Assembly: GCA_024276955.1 (NCBI GenBank)
Contig: JAJRWE010000039.1
Location: 1 to 39,141 of the forward strand
DNA: 39,141 nucleotides
DNA from: Gammaproteobacteria bacterium
GTDB lineage: Bacteria > Pseudomonadota > Gammaproteobacteria > SZUA-152
Direction of reading: 5' to 3'
Shown: positions 35,610-39,141 of the stretch, piece after piece
Position numbering within the stretch: the first letter of the stretch is position 1
Layout of the letters: every line of letters starts with the position of its first letter
The notes under the pieces: generated by a model
Databases searched by the model: none
What the model saw: only the letters and a program-made list of their open reading frames with translations
What the model was told of the DNA's origin: nothing
Program-made: the position numbers and the translations under genes

Positions 35610-37994
35610 ATGGGCTGTTGTGAATCTTCGCAGGAGTCGCCGCCCGTTAGCGTTGAAGACTCCGCCGCCGCGTTGACCCTGGCCCTGGCGGGTAATCCCA
35701 ACTGCGGCAAGTCGGCGCTGTTCAACACCCTGACCGGCATCCGCCAGAAGACCGGCAACTGGCCCGGAGTGACGGTGGATCGCAAGGAAGGTCGTTTTGA
35801 ACTGGGTGGCCAGACCGCCACCCTCATCGACCTGCCCGGCACCTATTCCCTCGACAGTTCCTCACCCGATGAGGAAGTGACGCGCCAGTATCTGCTTTCC
35901 GGCGATGCCGGTCTCATCATCAATGTCGTCGACGCCTCCAACCTGGAGCGCAATCTCTATTTCACCGTGCAGCTGCTGGAGATGGGCGTGCCCATGGTGC
36001 TGGCGCTGAACATGATGGACGTGGCGCGCAAGCAGGGCATGGACATCGACATCGCGCGCCTCAGCGAGGAGCTGGGCTGCCCGGTGGTGGCGGTGGTGGC
36101 ACCGCGTGGCGAGGGGCTGGAGGCGCTGAAGGCGGCCATCCTGTCGGTGCGCGCGGGGGAGGCCACCGGCGGCTTCCGTCTGGCCCACGATGAGGTGGTG
36201 GAAGACGCCGTCAGCAAGTTATTGCCCGCCGTCGAGACCCTGCCCGCCGGGCGGGGCGACAGCCGCCATCCGCACAACGCCCACTGGCTGGCGCTGAAGA
36301 TGCTGGAGGGTGATCCGCAGGCCCTGGCGCTGGTCGATGACGCACTGCGAGCGCGCATCGACGCACTGCGCCACGATATCGAGCAGCGGGTCGACGAAGA
36401 CATCGACATCTATCTGCCGGACAGCCGCTTCGGCCACGCCCATGCGCTGGCCCGGACCGTGCTGCACCAGCGTGGCAAGCTGGGTAAGACCGTCTCCGAC
36501 CGCATCGACGCCGTGGTGCTGCATCGCTGGTTCGGCATACCGGTGTTCCTGCTGGTGATGTACCTGATGTTCATGTTCACCATCAACCTCGGTGGCGCCT
36601 TTGTCGATTTCTTCGATGGCCTGGGCAACGCCCTCTTCGTCGATGGCTTCAAGTCGCTGATTGAGGGCTGGATGCCGCCGTTTCTCACCGTGCTGCTGGC
36701 CGACGGTATCGGTGGCGGGCTGACCATCGTCGCCACCTTTATTCCCATCATCGCTGCCCTGTATCTGTTCATGTCGGCGCTGGAAGACAGCGGCTACATG
36801 GCCCGTGCCGCCTTTGTCATGGACCGCTTCATGCGCGCCATCGGCCTGCCGGGCAAGGCCTTCGTGCCGCTCATCGTCGGTTTCGGCTGCAACGTGCCGG
36901 CGGTGATGGCCACGCGCACCCTGGAGAGCGAGCGCGAGCGCAAGCTGACCATCCTCATGAACCCGTTTATGTCCTGCGGCGCGCGCCTGCCGGTGTACGC
37001 CCTGTTCGTCGCCGCCTTCTTTCCGACCAACGGACAGAACATCGTCTTCCTGCTGTACCTGATCGGCATCGCCGCCGCCGTGCTCACCGGGCTGGTGATG
37101 AAGCGCACCCTGCTGCATGGCGAGTCCGACGGCTTCATGATGGAGCTGCCGACCTATCACCGGCCGACCCTGAAGGGCGTGCTGCTGCGCACCTGGGACC
37201 GGGTGCGGCTGTTTTTGAAAGAGGCGGGGCAGGTGATTATCGTCATGGTGGCGATTATCAACGTGCTCAATTCCATCGGCACCGACGGCTCCTTTGGTAA
37301 CGAGGACACCGAGCACTCGGTGCTCAGTGTCATCAGTCAGCAACTGACCCCGGCCTTCGCGCCCATGGGCCTGCACGAAGACAACTGGCCCGCCACGGTC
37401 GGCATCTTCAGCGGTGTGCTGGCCAAGGAGGTGGTGGTGGGCACCCTCGATACCCTCTATTCGCGGCTGGCCAGCGAGGATGCCGGGGTCATGCAGACTG
37501 AGCAGGCCTTCGACTTCTGGGCCGCCATCCGTGCTGCCGTGGCCACGGTGCCAGAGAATATCGCCGCGCTGGGCGACGCCTTCACCGACCCCATCGGCCT
37601 CGATGTGGGTGAAATCGGTGACACGAGTGCGGCCGCCGAGGCGCAGGCGGTGGACGTGGGCACCTTCGGCGCCATGGCCTCGCGCTTCGATGGCCAGGCC
37701 GGGGCCTTCGCCTATATGCTGTTCATCCTGCTCTATTCGCCCTGTGTGGCCACTATCGGCGCCATCGCCCGTGAAGTCGGCAAGCCCTGGGCGGCCTTCG
37801 TGGTGGCCTGGACCACGGTACTGGCCTATGTGGTGGCCAGCGTGTTCTATCAGGTGGCAACCTTCCTGCAGCATCCGGGCTCGTCGGCGCTGCTCATCGG
37901 CCTGTTGCTGGCCCTGGTGGCGGCTGTGTTGCTTGGACTAATGCGCTGGAGCCGCGCCGGGCGGATGGCTGTAGCCGCCGGGGCGGACGCATGA
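35610..37994 (+). CDS. feoB: Ferrous iron transporter FeoB
   Basis: A 794-residue Fe(II) transporter. The cytoplasmic N-terminal G domain carries GNPNCGKS (residues 28-35), the switch GNWPGVTVDRKEG, DLPGTYSL and the guanine-recognition NMMD. The C-terminal membrane part has two Gate regions (GFGCNVPAVMATRTLESERERKLTILMNPFMSCGARLPVY is the conserved first one) and a long hydrophobic end. The protein starts MGCCESSQES; the paired cysteines ahead of the G domain are unusual enough to note but may be unimportant. It overlaps feoC by 4 bases (ATGA). Confidence 0.96.
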   Translation: MGCCESSQESPPVSVEDSAAALTLALAGNPNCGKSALFNTLTGIRQKTGNWPGVTVDRKEGRFELGGQTATLIDLPGTYSLDSSSPDEEVTRQYLLSGDAGLIINVVDASNLERNLYFTVQLLEMGVPMVLALNMMDVARKQGMDIDIARLSEELGCPVVAVVAPRGEGLEALKAAILSVRAGEATGGFRLAHDEVVEDAVSKLLPAVETLPAGRGDSRHPHNAHWLALKMLEGDPQALALVDDALRARIDALRHDIEQRVDEDIDIYLPDSRFGHAHALARTVLHQRGKLGKTVSDRIDAVVLHRWFGIPVFLLVMYLMFMFTINLGGAFVDFFDGLGNALFVDGFKSLIEGWMPPFLTVLLADGIGGGLTIVATFIPIIAALYLFMSALEDSGYMARAAFVMDRFMRAIGLPGKAFVPLIVGFGCNVPAVMATRTLESERERKLTILMNPFMSCGARLPVYALFVAAFFPTNGQNIVFLLYLIGIAAAVLTGLVMKRTLLHGESDGFMMELPTYHRPTLKGVLLRTWDRVRLFLKEAGQVIIVMVAIINVLNSIGTDGSFGNEDTEHSVLSVISQQLTPAFAPMGLHEDNWPATVGIFSGVLAKEVVVGTLDTLYSRLASEDAGVMQTEQAFDFWAAIRAAVATVPENIAALGDAFTDPIGLDVGEIGDTSAAAEAQAVDVGTFGAMASRFDGQAGAFAYMLFILLYSPCVATIGAIAREVGKPWAAFVVAWTTVLAYVVASVFYQVATFLQHPGSSALLIGLLLALVAAVLLGLMRWSRAGRMAVAAGADA

Positions 37995-38209
37995 TTCTGT
38001 CCGAGGTGCGGGACTACCTGCGTGAGCGCGGCCAGGCCACGCTGGGCGACATTGCGCTGCACTTCGACAGTGATCCCGAGGCTGTGCGCGGCATGCTGGA
38101 GGTGTGGGTGCGCAAGGGCAAGGCCGAACGTTCGACCCTGATGCCCGCCTGCGGCAGCGGCTGCAACAAGTGCGACGTGGCGAGCACGGAGATCTATCGC
38201 TGGCGATAG
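37991..38209 (+). CDS. feoC: FeoC-like protein
   Basis: A 72-residue winged-helix protein: MILSEVRDYLRERGQATLGDIALHFDSDPEAVRGMLEVWVRKGKAER, then a cysteine motif CGSGCNKC that may hold an iron-sulfur cluster, ending STEIYRWR. FeoC is thought to regulate or protect FeoB; the cluster may sense iron or oxygen. The start overlaps the feoB stop. Confidence 0.9.
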   Translation: MILSEVRDYLRERGQATLGDIALHFDSDPEAVRGMLEVWVRKGKAERSTLMPACGSGCNKCDVASTEIYRWR

Positions 38210-38241
38210 GATAGAGCGTGACCGCCATGGTGGTCGATCCT

Positions 38242-38360
38242 TCGCGGCCTGGGGAGCCGCTCCTACCCAAAATCCCACCATCTGTAGGAGCGGACCCCTT
38301 GGGCCGCGAATGCCCGTGGTGGTCAGATAGCTGTGGTGGTGGGCAGTGCCCACCTTACAG
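38242..38360. repeat. Composite of two dispersed palindromes
   Basis: Bases 38242-38309 hold inverted arms TCGCGGCCTGGGGAGCCGCT and TAGGAGCGGACCCCTTGGGC of the family seen at 11255-11326. Bases 38331-38360 (CTGTGGTGGTGGGCAGTGCC...) are a degenerate member of the family at 1858-1926 and 35068-35094. They follow feoC by about 30 bases and fill half of the 294-base gap to the next gene; the first hairpin may help end the feo transcript. Confidence 0.75.
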
Positions 38361-38503
38361 GTAAGACAATCATGTATTTTGTGACGGTAAAAAGTCCCGG
38401 GCTGACTTTGGTTTTAGGCGGATTTCTTTAACGTTTCCTTGGCCCCCACGCCGGAATGGCCAATAATAGCCCGCTGAATCGCCATTTCCGCCACGGAGCA
38501 TTG

Positions 38504-39141
38504 ATGCCACGATCTAAAACGGCCGTCCTCACGGTCCTGCTTTTCATCTGCCTGAGCCTGTTTAGCGCCGCCGTCTTCGCCGATGGCGAGACCACGCGCA
38601 CTCTCAATGACTGGTTCGGCGTGCTCAACGGCTACCTCGCGGCGGTGTTCTTCTTCAATATCCTGTTCTTCATGGATGACGTGGACTTCCCCTTCATCGT
38701 CGCCTGGCTGATTGTCGGCGCGGTCTACCTGACCCTGCGCATGGGCTTCATCAATGTGCGCGTGTTCCACCATTCCATCGCCATCCTGCGGGGCCGCTAT
38801 AGCCGTCCGGATGACGAGGGCGAAGTGAGCCCGTTTCAGGCACTGACCACCGCGCTGTCGGCTACCGTCGGCCTGGGCAACATCGCCGGCGTGGCCATCG
38901 CCGTCAGCATCGGCGGGGCGGGGGCGACCCTGTGGATGATCATCGCCGGGCTGCTGGGTATGACGGTGAAGTTCACCGAGGCCACCCTGGCGCAGATGTA
39001 TCGCGAGGTGCGTCCCGACGGCCACATCATGGGCGGGGCGATGGAATACCTGTCGCGCGGGCTGGCGGAGAAGGGCTGGGCGAAGACCGGCAAGGTGCTG
39101 GCGATGCTGTTCTGTGTGCTGGCCATCGGCGCCTCGCTGGG
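38504..39141 (+). CDS. Sodium:alanine (AGCS family) symporter, N-terminal part
   Basis: The first 212 codons of an AGCS sodium/proton-coupled amino-acid symporter; the gene runs off the right edge, which is why the ORF track omits it. After a hydrophobic leader (VLLFICLSLFSAAVFADGE) it shows FPFIVAWLIVGAVYLTLRMGFINVR, then the family signature SPFQALTTALSATVGLGNIAGVAIA, and GPGA-like TLWMIIAGLLGMTVKFTEATLAQMYRE. The family takes up alanine or glycine with sodium. ACGGAGCATTG in front of the ATG is a good ribosome-binding site. The N-terminal leader is longer than in typical AlsT/DagA, and could be a signal peptide. Confidence 0.9.
   Translation, partial: MPRSKTAVLTVLLFICLSLFSAAVFADGETTRTLNDWFGVLNGYLAAVFFFNILFFMDDVDFPFIVAWLIVGAVYLTLRMGFINVRVFHHSIAILRGRYSRPDDEGEVSPFQALTTALSATVGLGNIAGVAIAVSIGGAGATLWMIIAGLLGMTVKFTEATLAQMYREVRPDGHIMGGAMEYLSRGLAEKGWAKTGKVLAMLFCVLAIGASL

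Noticed and set aside
36219-37874. Minus-strand ORF of 551 aa opposite feoB
   Set aside because: Shadow of feoB with histidine- and glutamine-rich low-complexity translation.

Overview
The window looks like a GC-rich chromosomal segment of a gammaproteobacterium. This rests on gene content and order: a yciB-yciI-bolA block divergent from a PHP phosphatase/yciO pair, ssrA next to smpB, csiV next to def, feoABC, and a SCO1 protein. A facultatively anaerobic or chemolithotrophic lineage of the Chromatiales type would fit the hydrogenase, pyruvate:ferredoxin oxidoreductase and cytochromes. That placement is inference; there is no rRNA or other phylogenetic marker beyond ligA, def and tmRNA.

Left part (1-15.1 kb). 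The end of aroC and an MFS transporter are followed by one or two small unknown ORFs. Next is nifJ, a full-length pyruvate:ferredoxin/flavodoxin oxidoreductase. On the minus strand lies a tightly overlapped operon for a cytoplasmic group 3b-type NAD(P)-linked [NiFe] hydrogenase (hydB-hydG-hydD-hydA), its maturation endopeptidase, and a stand-alone response-regulator receiver protein. Beside it is a divergent periplasmic redox module: a cupredoxin-like protein with a His/Cys/His/Met ligand set (minus) opposite a membrane-anchored triheme cytochrome c with a C-terminal ethylbenzene-dehydrogenase-like domain, overlapped by a SCO1/SenC copper chaperone (plus). This module is the best candidate for an undescribed system.

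Middle part (15.1-26 kb). An 830-bp spacer holds REP-type palindromes around the decayed start of a REP-associated tyrosine transposase. Housekeeping genes follow: csiV (minus), def-ligA, a CHASE-PAS-GGDEF-EAL signalling protein, a periplasmic parvulin, bolA-yciI-yciB (minus), and PHP phosphatase-yciO (plus).

Right part (26-39.1 kb). A four-gene heavy-metal RND efflux operon (TolC-like protein, adaptor, pump, DUF3240) converges on a hemerythrin-like gene. A small accessory patch (ribbon-helix-helix protein, broken ORF, higBA toxin-antitoxin) lies just beyond the 3' end of ssrA (tmRNA, tag ANDDNYALAA), which is followed by smpB. feoABC comes next, with a near-consensus Fur box in front of feoA. 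The window ends inside an AGCS sodium:amino-acid symporter gene.

Spacers are rich in at least five families of dispersed palindromes. Several recur here with near-identical sequence, and they explain most of the non-coding DNA and several spurious ORFs.
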